DNA from: Bacillota bacterium
GTDB lineage: Bacteria; Bacillota; Clostridia; Acetivibrionales; DTU013
Direction of reading: 5' to 3'
Length of the DNA stretch: 33,599 bases
Assembly: GCA_029778665.1 (NCBI GenBank)
Contig: JAKOPX010000303.1
Span: 1-33,599 of the forward strand
The position numbers were made by a program, and so were the translations under genes. Shown piece after piece: positions 8,284 through 15,871 of this stretch (the first letter of the stretch is position 1; the number at the start of each line of letters is the position of its first letter). The notes under the pieces were generated by a model. It worked only from the letters and a program-made list of their open reading frames with translations, was not told where the DNA came from and did not search any database.

Positions 8284-9174
8284 TCAAACTGTATCTGTGT
8301 CACTGCCGCTCTCCGGCAGTAATTCCCTCAAGGCAGCATGCATTGCACTGAACTTCTCCGTGCGGATATCTATGCGCTTTCCGATATATCTTGCGACATT
8401 GTGGGCAAAATCGCTGCAAGCATCGGTGTCATACAACTGGATAGTGCTCAGGTGCATTACTTCAATACCATGTCTTCTGAGGACCTCCGATCGTATGGCA
8501 TCTCTCCCCTGTTCCTTCGGGCTGCTGTGATGCGTAAAGCTGTCGTATTCGATCGCCAGCCTGGCATTTTCGTAATACAGGTCTGCGAAGCAGCGGCTCA
8601 TCCCGAGACGTTTCTTCAACTCATCCCTCAATTTCACTTCATAGTTAAAAACGGCGCCATCCAGACCATATCCACCAAGGGCATGCGGTAAAGTCAGGAC
8701 CATGTAGGCCAGCGATTCCATAATCGAAGCAGAGCCATTCTCAATATATCTGACTGCTCTCATTGCTTTTCGATGTCCCCGGTGCCCTGGCATTTTGGTA
8801 ACGAATGCCCTTAATTTCTGCTTTGACGTTATTGCCCTGTCAGGCTGCCCCAACGGGTGCGAACACAACTGCAGCCCCAGCAGTATGAGCCGATGGATGC
8901 TCAATTCAGATGCAAGCTGAAGAAACATCAACTCAGGCGATGCAACCACATTACCGCCCATGGCAACTACCGCCTTAGGTGGAAGAGGAAGTTCACACGA
9001 GTGTACCTTTTTCCCATTGATCGAAAATCTCGCATCGTTCCTGGAAACTGTCATTTGGACAGGTTCTGTTTCCGAGATTTTTCTGCCTATAACAGTTTCA
9101 ATACATGGCACTTTCCAGAATAGAGCTGCCGATAAATGGCTTAAATACGTCATCATGCGATAATAATATAACAT
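8284..9174 (-). CDS. Hypothetical protein with C-terminal DUF559/Vsr-like nuclease fold
   Basis: The 296-residue protein reads as two parts. The first 145 residues have a mid-region ELMFLQLASELSIHRLILLG and an RAITSKQKLRAFVTKMPGHRG linker. The C-terminal part resembles the restriction-endonuclease-like DUF559 fold: Glu153 in SIMES, Asp198 in CFADLYYE, and Glu209-x-Asp211 in LAIEYDS, followed by the basic RSEVLRRHGIEV helix. From memory the closest relatives are large paralogous families in Coriobacteriia (Eggerthella, Slackia), where they are annotated hypothetical or as AbiEi-like, which suggests possible transfer. No ribosome binding site is evident before ATG 9174, so a lower start is possible. 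Substrate and partner are unknown. Confidence 0.6.
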   Translation of the reverse strand: MLYYYRMMTYLSHLSAALFWKVPCIETVIGRKISETEPVQMTVSRNDARFSINGKKVHSCELPLPPKAVVAMGGNVVASPELMFLQLASELSIHRLILLGLQLCSHPLGQPDRAITSKQKLRAFVTKMPGHRGHRKAMRAVRYIENGSASIMESLAYMVLTLPHALGGYGLDGAVFNYEVKLRDELKKRLGMSRCFADLYYENARLAIEYDSFTHHSSPKEQGRDAIRSEVLRRHGIEVMHLSTIQLYDTDACSDFAHNVARYIGKRIDIRTEKFSAMHAALRELLPESGSDTDTV

Positions 9175-9246
9175 TTTGTCTTATTTTGCAATTATTTCCA
9201 TGATGTTATCCACGCTATACTTTGCTTAGTATCCAGACTTGCTTTT

Positions 9247-9315
9247 GTCCGGCGTCCGGACCGGCTTATCCTGGAATCAAGACCGACTCTGCCTGGCCCC
9301 TGGACCGGACTTTAC
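9247..9315. repeat. Degenerate repeat, period about 23 bp
   Basis: Three consecutive units share a TCCTGG-like start and a GACCGRCT core (9264, 9286 and 9309 region). Conservation is weak, so this is the least certain of the arrays. Confidence 0.4.
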
Positions 9316-9376
9316 CTGCAATTTTGAGCAGAAGCCTGACTTTGCTGACTAAAGTTGAAATTTTGCTACCCCCGGT

Positions 9377-9515
9377 GCGCAAATTTTCAGTTAAAGTCCG
9401 TATTTCCCGGTATTTTCATTGATATATTTCATTATTTGGTAACATAAAACGCCGATTATAGAATTATGGTAAATGAAAAATTGCATAATCGAAGACTTTA
9501 ACTGAAATTTTGCGC
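9377..9515. repeat. 22-bp inverted repeat flanking 95 bases
   Basis: The arm at 9377-9398 is the reverse complement of 9494-9515 with a single mismatch (core TTTAACTGAAA). The interior is AT-rich and contains a smaller CGATTAT/ATAATCG dyad (about 9453-9491). No transposase is present; it could be a small non-autonomous element or a structured transcript. Confidence 0.75.
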
Positions 9516-9625
9516 AATAAGTCGGTATTTCCTGAATATTTCGGTATTTCCGGTATATACGGTGACCTTAAGCTGTAAAAAACCGACCTGCAATCGTAAA
9601 AGCCGGCCGATTCCAGGCAATAGCA

Positions 9626-9708
9626 GATTTACTCCTGGAAACGAAGGTTTACTTTGAGAAAGGCACGGTTAATTTCACGTGATACCTGGTTTACTGAGCA
9701 TCACAGGC
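9626..9708. repeat. Four-unit degenerate repeat, period 20-21 bp
   Basis: GATTTACT at 9626, GGTTTACT at 9646, GGTTAATT at 9667 and GGTTTACT at 9688 start consecutive units. It lies about 45 bases downstream of the sugar-binding gene that ends at 9753. Confidence 0.55.
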
Positions 9709-9752
9709 ATCACTTCACATGCCTGAATGACCCATTTGCCTGCCTGTTCAGT

Positions 9753-10829
9753 TCACCGCACATTCCTGTAAACCTGCTCGGCGGTGAAAAAACCATCCTT
9801 TATCACCGTATCGTCGATATTTTCCCCTGTGACAAGAATGGGTCTGTATATTTTGCATGGGATTTCATATTCGCCGTTGGATATGATTTCGTGCGGTCCT
9901 GTATCCCTGCCTTCCGCCATTTTTACAGCTATTTCCGCAGCCCCCTCGGCCAGGACGCTTATGGGTTTGTAGACGGTGCATCCCTGCGTGCCCTCCACTA
10001 TCCTCCTGCATGCGCCGAGTTCAGCGTCCTGCCCCGTGACGAACACTTCCCCGGCGAGCCTGTTTTCGCTCAGGGCAGTTATAGCGCCCTCAGCCAGCTG
10101 GTCATTTGCCGCAATGATCGCATCCACCTTCTGTCCGCTGTTCAATATCCTGCTTACGAATTCATATGAACCTTCCGTGCGCCAGTCATCGATCCAGGTC
10201 TCTCCGATGACACTGATGGCGCCCGTCTCGATATACGGCCTGAGTACACTGTAATAACCTTCATTGAGCATAAAGGAATTGTTGTCCCTCTCGGTGCCGT
10301 TAAGGATCAGGTAATTGCCTTCATGGACTTTTTCCACGGCGGCCTTGCCCATCAGGCGGCCTACTTCCGTGCTATCGAAGGATATATAAAAGTCGATGTC
10401 GACATCCCTTATCATGCGGTCATATGCGATTACCCTGACATTACGGTTATGGGCATACCTGACAAGGTCCTTCAGGCTGTCCTTGTCGTAAGCGACGATT
10501 ACGAGGACATCCACCCCCTGGTTTATCATTTCGATCCCGATTTCCCTCTGGCGGTCACTGTCTTCATATGCGTTTTTTACAATGACTTCCGCCCCAAGCT
10601 TCTCCGCTTTCGCGACAAAAATGTCCCTGTCCCGCTGCCACCTCTGGACCGTCATAGTTTCATAAATGAACCCTATTTTCGGAACCTTATTCTCCTCTGT
10701 CCCGGAAGCCCTGTCCTGCCTGCAGCCGGCCAGAAACAGCAGAAATACGGACACGGTCAGCACAACAGGAACTAGTACAGCCAGCCGCTTCCCATTATGC
10801 CCTGGTCTGGATACAATCGCCCTTTTCAT
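9753..10829 (-). CDS. Sugar-binding lipoprotein (Peripla_BP_4, xylose-binding-like)
   Basis: The 358-residue protein has a lipoprotein signal peptide (hydrophobic about 15-35, lipobox LAGC), then a two-lobed periplasmic-binding-protein fold. Diagnostic segments are KIGFIYETMTVQRWQRDRDIF, GVDVLVIVAYDKDSL, VRVIAYDRMIRDVDIDFYISFD, DAIIAANDQLAEGAI and FVTGQDAE. It is a diverged relative of the binding protein at 18723-19817. It lies downstream of the response regulator on the same strand, separated by a 583-base spacer filled with tandem repeats. The start has a GGGAGGG site eight bases upstream. It has no transport partners of its own nearby, so it may feed the permease at 15872-18642 or act as a sugar buffer or sensor. 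Confidence 0.85.
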   Translation of the reverse strand: MKRAIVSRPGHNGKRLAVLVPVVLTVSVFLLFLAGCRQDRASGTEENKVPKIGFIYETMTVQRWQRDRDIFVAKAEKLGAEVIVKNAYEDSDRQREIGIEMINQGVDVLVIVAYDKDSLKDLVRYAHNRNVRVIAYDRMIRDVDIDFYISFDSTEVGRLMGKAAVEKVHEGNYLILNGTERDNNSFMLNEGYYSVLRPYIETGAISVIGETWIDDWRTEGSYEFVSRILNSGQKVDAIIAANDQLAEGAITALSENRLAGEVFVTGQDAELGACRRIVEGTQGCTVYKPISVLAEGAAEIAVKMAEGRDTGPHEIISNGEYEIPCKIYRPILVTGENIDDTVIKDGFFTAEQVYRNVR

Positions 10830-10901
10830 GGCAAATCCCTCCCGGATGGCTTAATGTGCTCCATTGCAAATCTTTTGCCCAGTCAACGTAAAATTCACAA
10901 C

Positions 10902-11245
10902 GGCTGTTATGCGTATTTGCAACAGGCTGCCACACTATATTTGCAACAGTTGCAATGCGAAATAACAACAGGCTGTCACGCAATAATTCAACGGCTGCCG
11001 TGCAGTTTTACACCAAGGCTGCCACACTGTTTTGCAACAGTTGCTATGCGAAATAACAACAGGCTGTCACGCAACAATTTCAACGGCTGCCGTGCAGTTT
11101 TACACCAAGGCTGCCACACTATTTTGCAACAGTTGCAATGCGAAATAACAACAGGCTGTCACGCAATAATTTCAACGGCTGCCGTGCAGTTTTACACCAA
11201 GGCTGCCACACTATTTTGCAACAGAGCTATTCGGATCTGCAACAA
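10902..11245. repeat. 23-bp tandem array with a 92-bp higher-order repeat
   Basis: GGCTGCCACACT occurs at 10925, 11017, 11109 and 11201, exactly 92 bases apart. The copies at 11017 and 11109 differ at only three positions. Each 92-base block consists of four related units of 22-24 bases (GGCTGYCAYGCA-type starts and CAACA/CACCAA ends). One extra unit precedes the block at 10902, and degraded units follow to about 11263. It occupies most of the 583-base spacer between the response regulator and the third binding-protein gene. The identical repeats have no unique spacers, so it is not a CRISPR array. Confidence 0.95.
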
Positions 11246-11291
11246 GGCTTGCATGCAAAATCAGCGTCTGCCTGCCATGCTGTCCGGTTGA

Positions 11292-11390
11292 AAACCGCAT
11301 GTTTTCCCGAACCGTATGTGTTTTCCAAACGACATGTATTGAAAACCGCTGCTTCCCAAACCATATACTTTCCAAACCACATGCATTCCT
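11292..11390. repeat. Six-unit degenerate repeat, period 15-18 bp
   Basis: AAACC-type words followed by rcATGy recur at 11292, 11309, 11327, 11343, 11358 and 11374. The units are unrelated in sequence to the adjacent 23-bp array. The array ends 23 bases after the 3' end of the response regulator gene. Confidence 0.65.
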
Positions 11391-11412
11391 GCCGCGTGCC
11401 CGGGCCGGGCCG

Positions 11413-13080
11413 TCATGCTCCGCCCAGCGCCTGCTTCTGGAAATCCGTCGGAGACAGCCCGACATGCTTCTTGAACAATTTGCTGAAGTAATTCGGGTCG
11501 CTGTATCCGGACATGTAGCAAACTTCCTTTATGGAATACCTGTTTTCCTTCAGCAGTTTCTTGGCATTTTCTATCCGGACCGATGTCAGCCTTTCAATGA
11601 AGTTCTCGCCCGTCTCATTTTTATAAAGCCTGCTCAGGTACTGAGGGCTGATGTGCAGTTCCTTCGAAATGTCCTCCAGGTTCAGGTCCTGGCTGAATCT
11701 CTCGTTTATCAGCCTGTTTGTCATTTCGACCAGCTTCCCTATATTGCTTTTTTTCCTGGCGATAATACGGCAGGCTATCTGCCGAACCTCTTCCGTGCAT
11801 ATCTGCTCGAATTCCTCCCTGGATCTGCAGCACAGTATCCGTTTGAAATAACATCCCGGCTCGGTATTGTCCCTGATGCCGTTTTCCGTGGCTATACGCC
11901 GGATCGCAGCCATCATTTCGATTATCCTGTAGTGGATGCTGTCCTGTTCGAAGAAATTGGGGTGTTTCCGGAAAATATCGGAGAGTATCGTGAGGCACCT
12001 CTGCACATCGCCGTTTTCCAGGGAAATGATGAGCTTCTGTTCCAGCAGCGATATCTCATATCCGATATCGTATATATCTGGGGCAATATCATCTATGTGC
12101 ACTATCCTGCCGTCTTCATCACTGTTGAGCGCTTTCAGCGCCTCCTGGTATGAGATCATGATGTCCTCGTCCCCGTGGATCCTGCCTATCCCGGCTTTGA
12201 ATTCTATGTCATACTTTTTCTCCAGCACATCCATGACTTCCTCTATGCAGGATATCGCCTGCACTCTCTGCTGATACAGGTCGCCGATGCTCTGGGCGAC
12301 ATAAACGACCACCCGGTCCAGCATCACCGGACCCACTATGCATTTGCACCTGTGCTTCAGGTTGTTTTTAAGCAGTGTGTACAACTCCTCATCAGCGAAA
12401 CTGTCTCCCAAACGGGTGTCATAACTGTCTTTCATGACTTTCCATTCATTCCTGCCTTCGCAGTCTTTCCACTCTTTCCTGTCTACCCTGTCATTCCATT
12501 CTTTCCTGTCTTTTTTCCTGAAAGTGAGCACGACAATGAAACCCGTTTCATTGTCGATGTCGAAGAACTCCTTTTTATACCTGCTTATATCGTTTTTCTG
12601 CGCCTGGGCAAAAAGCAGGGAATATATGAAACTGTGCTCTACGGCCGAGAGCATTTTTTCGATCCTTTCCTTCGCCTCAAGCTCCCACCTGTATTTGCGC
12701 CTCTCATCATCCAACTGGTTCACTATCCTCCGGAGGGTGTCCACCAGCCTTTCCTTTTTCACAGGTTTTATCAGGTACTCGCTGACTCCCAGTTCAACAG
12801 CCTGTTTCGCATACTCGAAAAACTCGTATACGGATACTACGACTATTTTTACATCATTATGGACCTTCTTTATTTCCTTGACTGCATCAAGCCCGTTTAT
12901 ACCAGGCATTTTGATATCAGTCAGTATGATATCCGGCTTAATGGTCAGTGTTTTTTCTATTGCTTCCCTTCCGGATCTCGCTGTGGCGATTATCCTGATA
13001 TTGCTGAATTCTTTTTCCACTATATGCCGGACAGATTCGATCATTATCTGCTCATCATCGCATACCATAAGGCTGTACAC
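11413..13080 (-). CDS. Response regulator, YesN/AraC type
   Basis: The 555-residue protein has an N-terminal receiver domain with acidic pair Asp8-Asp9, phosphoacceptor Asp55 (DIILTDIKMPG) and the conserved Lys in YLIKPVKKERL. A long linker domain follows. The C-terminus (about 455-550) is an AraC-type double helix-turn-helix (LNLEDISKELHISPQYLS and IKEVCYMSGYSDPNYFSKLF). The linker holds a short repetitive stretch (RKEWNDRVDRKEWKDCE). The start is GTG at 13080 behind an excellent GGAGGTGA site. It follows the kinase by 30 bases and is clearly its partner. The likely role is activation of the sugar transporter genes and/or the downstream binding protein when phosphorylated. Confidence 0.93.
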   Translation of the reverse strand: MYSLMVCDDEQIMIESVRHIVEKEFSNIRIIATARSGREAIEKTLTIKPDIILTDIKMPGINGLDAVKEIKKVHNDVKIVVVSVYEFFEYAKQAVELGVSEYLIKPVKKERLVDTLRRIVNQLDDERRKYRWELEAKERIEKMLSAVEHSFIYSLLFAQAQKNDISRYKKEFFDIDNETGFIVVLTFRKKDRKEWNDRVDRKEWKDCEGRNEWKVMKDSYDTRLGDSFADEELYTLLKNNLKHRCKCIVGPVMLDRVVVYVAQSIGDLYQQRVQAISCIEEVMDVLEKKYDIEFKAGIGRIHGDEDIMISYQEALKALNSDEDGRIVHIDDIAPDIYDIGYEISLLEQKLIISLENGDVQRCLTILSDIFRKHPNFFEQDSIHYRIIEMMAAIRRIATENGIRDNTEPGCYFKRILCCRSREEFEQICTEEVRQIACRIIARKKSNIGKLVEMTNRLINERFSQDLNLEDISKELHISPQYLSRLYKNETGENFIERLTSVRIENAKKLLKENRYSIKEVCYMSGYSDPNYFSKLFKKHVGLSPTDFQKQALGGA

Positions 13081-13110
13081 TCCGGATCACCTCCAAAGTT
13101 TCCTTTCGGT

Positions 13111-14619
13111 TCAGCCATTGCCCGCACCGCATGGTATCTTAAGAACCACTTTAGTGCCCCGGCCTGGTGCACTCTCAACATCGACGACATCCTCGCATCT
13201 GAAAAACAGCCTCAGCCTCTGTACCACGTTGTATATACCGATTCCTGTCGTATGGCCTGTTTCGTCGCTTTCAACGGACTGGAACTTCAGTATCTTCTGC
13301 CTTGTCTCCTCGTCCATCCCGGCCCCGTTGTCCTCGACGCCGATCATGACACTGTCGCCGCATTTTCCCAGCGATATCCTTATGACTCCACCGTCCTCCA
13401 TGTTGCCTATGCCATGGAGCGTCGCATTTTCCACCAGCGGCTGTATTATCAGCGGCGGCACTTTCATGTCAAGAAGGCCCGGGTCAATGTCGTACTCGAA
13501 CCTGACCGTATCGCCGAAACGGACTATAAACAGGTCTTCGTAAGCCTTTATGGTATCCAGTTCGTCTTTTATCCTTACTGTCCTGTCAAGGCTCTTGACA
13601 TTATACCGCAGTATCTGGGACAGGCTGTCGAGGAAGGCCGACGTCCTGTCCGCACCCTCCATAGTTGCAAGCTGGACGCCCGCGTTGAGAGTGTTGAAAA
13701 GGAAATGGGGGTTTATCTGCATCTGCAGCGCTTTCATCTCAGCATCCGCCAGAAGAGACTGCATCCTCAGGTTCTCGATCTGCTGTTCCAGCAGCTTTGC
13801 TTCAGTATCCGCCTTGTTGTGCAGTTCACTTATATAGTTCCTTATGCTGTGCTTCATCGCATTGAAGGCATTTGCCATGACGCCGAGCTCGTCCTGTGAA
13901 AACACCATGACATCTTCCACGTCAAAATTGCCCCTGGATATTTCCTCAGCCGAATGCGCCAGCTTAATGATCGGCTTCGTCATGTTCCAGGTCAGGTACG
14001 CAATGACAAGTACATTCAGCAGTATAACGGATATGGTGAGGACAAGGTTTGCCGTATGGAGCCTTCCAAGGTTCTCTGACATGCCCAGGTACTGGGTGGT
14101 GTTTTTTTTAAGGATGTTCAGGCTTAGCCTGTCTGCGTATGTACGTATGTAACTGTTTATCCTGTACGCTTCGGCATACCTGGCGATATATTCATCGGCA
14201 TTGTCCATCATTTTGGCATCTACAGCTGCATCAGCCTCATTGAAATAGGATTCCGCCATGTATGCTATATCCTTGTATATGAGGTCATTCTGGTCGTATA
14301 TCCCGTGCAGTTCGGAAAACATGTCCTGTGCCTTTTCAGTGATGATCTCCCTGTACCTGTAGTAATTGATGAGACTGTCGGAGTCTGACGTCACAAGGTA
14401 ATTAACCAGGTGGTTGTCCACAGTGTTCAGATCGTTCAGGAAGTTTTCGATCTCAACATTAGCTGCGAACATCTCGTCCATTTTCCTTATTATATTTCGC
14501 GACAGTCCAAGCACGAAAATGCCCGCAGCACTTGTAAGGGCCATCGTAAGCACAAAAACCGCGATTATCCTTGTCTGCAGGCTGTTAAACATCCTGTCCC
14601 AGAATATCCCCATTGCCAT
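13111..14619 (-). CDS. Sensor histidine kinase, YesM/LytS type
   Basis: The 502-residue protein has transmembrane segments at about 18-38 and 190-210 around a largely helical extracellular domain. HAMP follows at about 211-263, then a coiled linker, then the His-kinase domain with His305 in INPHFLFNTLN. The ATP-binding domain shows the N box QPLVENATLHG (393-403) and the G box VEDNGAGMD (428-436). AGAGGT precedes the start by five bases. Gene order binding protein-kinase-regulator suggests that the anchored binding protein (14646-15659) contacts the extracellular domain and relays sugar occupancy. Confidence 0.93.
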   Translation of the reverse strand: MAMGIFWDRMFNSLQTRIIAVFVLTMALTSAAGIFVLGLSRNIIRKMDEMFAANVEIENFLNDLNTVDNHLVNYLVTSDSDSLINYYRYREIITEKAQDMFSELHGIYDQNDLIYKDIAYMAESYFNEADAAVDAKMMDNADEYIARYAEAYRINSYIRTYADRLSLNILKKNTTQYLGMSENLGRLHTANLVLTISVILLNVLVIAYLTWNMTKPIIKLAHSAEEISRGNFDVEDVMVFSQDELGVMANAFNAMKHSIRNYISELHNKADTEAKLLEQQIENLRMQSLLADAEMKALQMQINPHFLFNTLNAGVQLATMEGADRTSAFLDSLSQILRYNVKSLDRTVRIKDELDTIKAYEDLFIVRFGDTVRFEYDIDPGLLDMKVPPLIIQPLVENATLHGIGNMEDGGVIRISLGKCGDSVMIGVEDNGAGMDEETRQKILKFQSVESDETGHTTGIGIYNVVQRLRLFFRCEDVVDVESAPGRGTKVVLKIPCGAGNG

Positions 14620-14645
14620 TTACCTCTGCCGCAACAGCACCTTTA

Positions 14646-15659
14646 TTATTTCTGATCGATGTTTATTTTTGTGTATATGTCCGTATCGATGTAAATATAG
14701 TCGGACTGGAACGAATCCCCGACATTGCCGCATAAAATCTCCACAGCCTTGTAACCCGCTTCGTATCCGTTCCTGTCCAGGACCCCGAATACTATCCCCT
14801 TTCTGATATAATGCCTGATTTCTTCGGTGAGGCCTGTACCGACTATGGCGACGTCACCTACAAGGTTCCGTTCCACTATGACACGCGCAGCCGCTGCAGT
14901 GTCCTTGGCATTGGTGCAGAAAATGACATCGACCTCGGAATGCTGCGTCAATATGTCCCTCGTCAGGTCTTCGGCACCGAGCAGATCGCTGCTCCTGTAA
15001 AGCGTGCAGAGAAGGTTGATCTTTTTTTCCTTCTCTATTACGCTTTTTATCCCATTCATCATGATATCGCTCTGTGATATCAGTGTCTTGTCGGTGCCGT
15101 TCCGGCCCTCGTCAGAAAGGATAACAGCCAGGTCGACGGGATGCTCCTTGCCGGATGCCTGGGATATCATTTTTGCCGCTTTCTCGCCATAATCGTAGAA
15201 ATTGTTCCCGACATATGAAATCCTGTTGCCGTCCACGGTCTCCGCCGATCCCACCACGATGTGTATCCCGGATTCGGCTGCCCTGTTGAGAGCCCTCGAA
15301 TACTCTTCCGAATTCCTGCCGTTGACAATTATGCCGTCAACCCTGGATTTGCTTGCAATATCCACGTATTCGATTATTTTGTCCGTACCGTCCGGGCCGG
15401 ATATCGGATTGTATTCGATAGCGGCGTTATGGACCTTTCCGGCTTCAAAAACGCCTTCCTTGAAGCTCTGCCAGTATTCTTCGTCATCGCCGGTATGTAT
15501 TATCAGTGAAAAATGGTATTTCGGATTCCCGCTGAATACATCGACAGTATCGTCATTGTAAGCTTCATTCACCCTATTGAGGTAGTATATTGCCAAAACT
15601 GCAGATGTGACCACAGTGGCAAACAGAAGGATCACGGATATCTTGTACAGCCATTTCAT
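14646..15659 (-). CDS. Membrane-anchored sugar-binding protein, likely co-sensor of the kinase
   Basis: The 337-residue protein has one N-terminal transmembrane helix (about 7-26) and no lipobox cysteine, so it is tethered to the membrane. The rest is a Peripla_BP_4 domain: FSLIIHTGDDEEYWQSFKEG, VDGIIVNGRNSEEY, ISYVGNNFYDYGEKAAKMI, EVDVIFCTNAKDTAAAA, VAIVGTG and VFGVLDRNGYEAG. It is first in a three-gene unit with the kinase (26-base gap) and regulator, behind its own extended -10 promoter. GGAGGGGG lies seven bases before the start. Such proteins typically bind a sugar and dock on the kinase; here that is an inference from order and topology. Confidence 0.85.
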   Translation of the reverse strand: MKWLYKISVILLFATVVTSAVLAIYYLNRVNEAYNDDTVDVFSGNPKYHFSLIIHTGDDEEYWQSFKEGVFEAGKVHNAAIEYNPISGPDGTDKIIEYVDIASKSRVDGIIVNGRNSEEYSRALNRAAESGIHIVVGSAETVDGNRISYVGNNFYDYGEKAAKMISQASGKEHPVDLAVILSDEGRNGTDKTLISQSDIMMNGIKSVIEKEKKINLLCTLYRSSDLLGAEDLTRDILTQHSEVDVIFCTNAKDTAAAARVIVERNLVGDVAIVGTGLTEEIRHYIRKGIVFGVLDRNGYEAGYKAVEILCGNVGDSFQSDYIYIDTDIYTKINIDQK

Positions 15660-15705
15660 TACGATGCCCCCTCCGGCACGGAACGGTCTGCAGCAGTTTA
15701 TAATT

Positions 15706-15714
15706 ATTATACCA
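15706..15714 (-). promoter_or_regulatory. Extended -10 promoter of the sensor operon
   Basis: The minus strand reads TGGTATAAT (15714-15706), an extended -10 box, about 47 bases upstream of the anchored binding protein start. No good -35 was seen, as is common with extended -10 promoters. The spacer up to 15871 also holds clustered ACCGG words (15786-15818), but no clear terminator for the permease gene. Confidence 0.6.
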
Positions 15715-15871
15715 TATTTTGGATTTGTGTATCTTGTTTTGTAGCTTCATAAAAGCAAAAGGGCGCTCCGGTCAGACCGTACCGAACCGGACCGGGTTGA
15801 CTGAACCAAACCAAACCGGTTAAAGCGGACGTGACTCCGAAACAGCCCGGTAATGCATCTTTTATTTCCAT

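Larger units (their letters stand above)
9175..9752. other. 578-bp gene-free spacer with several repeats
   Basis: No credible gene is visible in this stretch. It contains a degenerate repeat of about 23 bp (9247-9315), a 22-bp inverted repeat with 95-base spacing (9377-9515), clustered CGGTATTTCC words (9396-9415 and 9532-9560), and a four-unit 21-bp repeat (9626-9708). Much of it is AT-rich compared with the flanking genes. Confidence 0.7.

Noticed and set aside
10902-11245. CRISPR array
   Set aside because: There are no unique spacers between repeats, no cas genes, and the repeat blocks are contiguous.
10797-11291. 164-codon plus-strand frame across the tandem array
   Set aside because: It is open only because the repeated sequence lacks stops; the 92-base period is not a multiple of three, so the protein changes frame between copies.
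12175-13899. 574-codon plus-strand open frame
   Set aside because: It lies opposite the response regulator and kinase genes, which have clear domains, ribosome binding sites and order; the plus frame has no recognisable domain.
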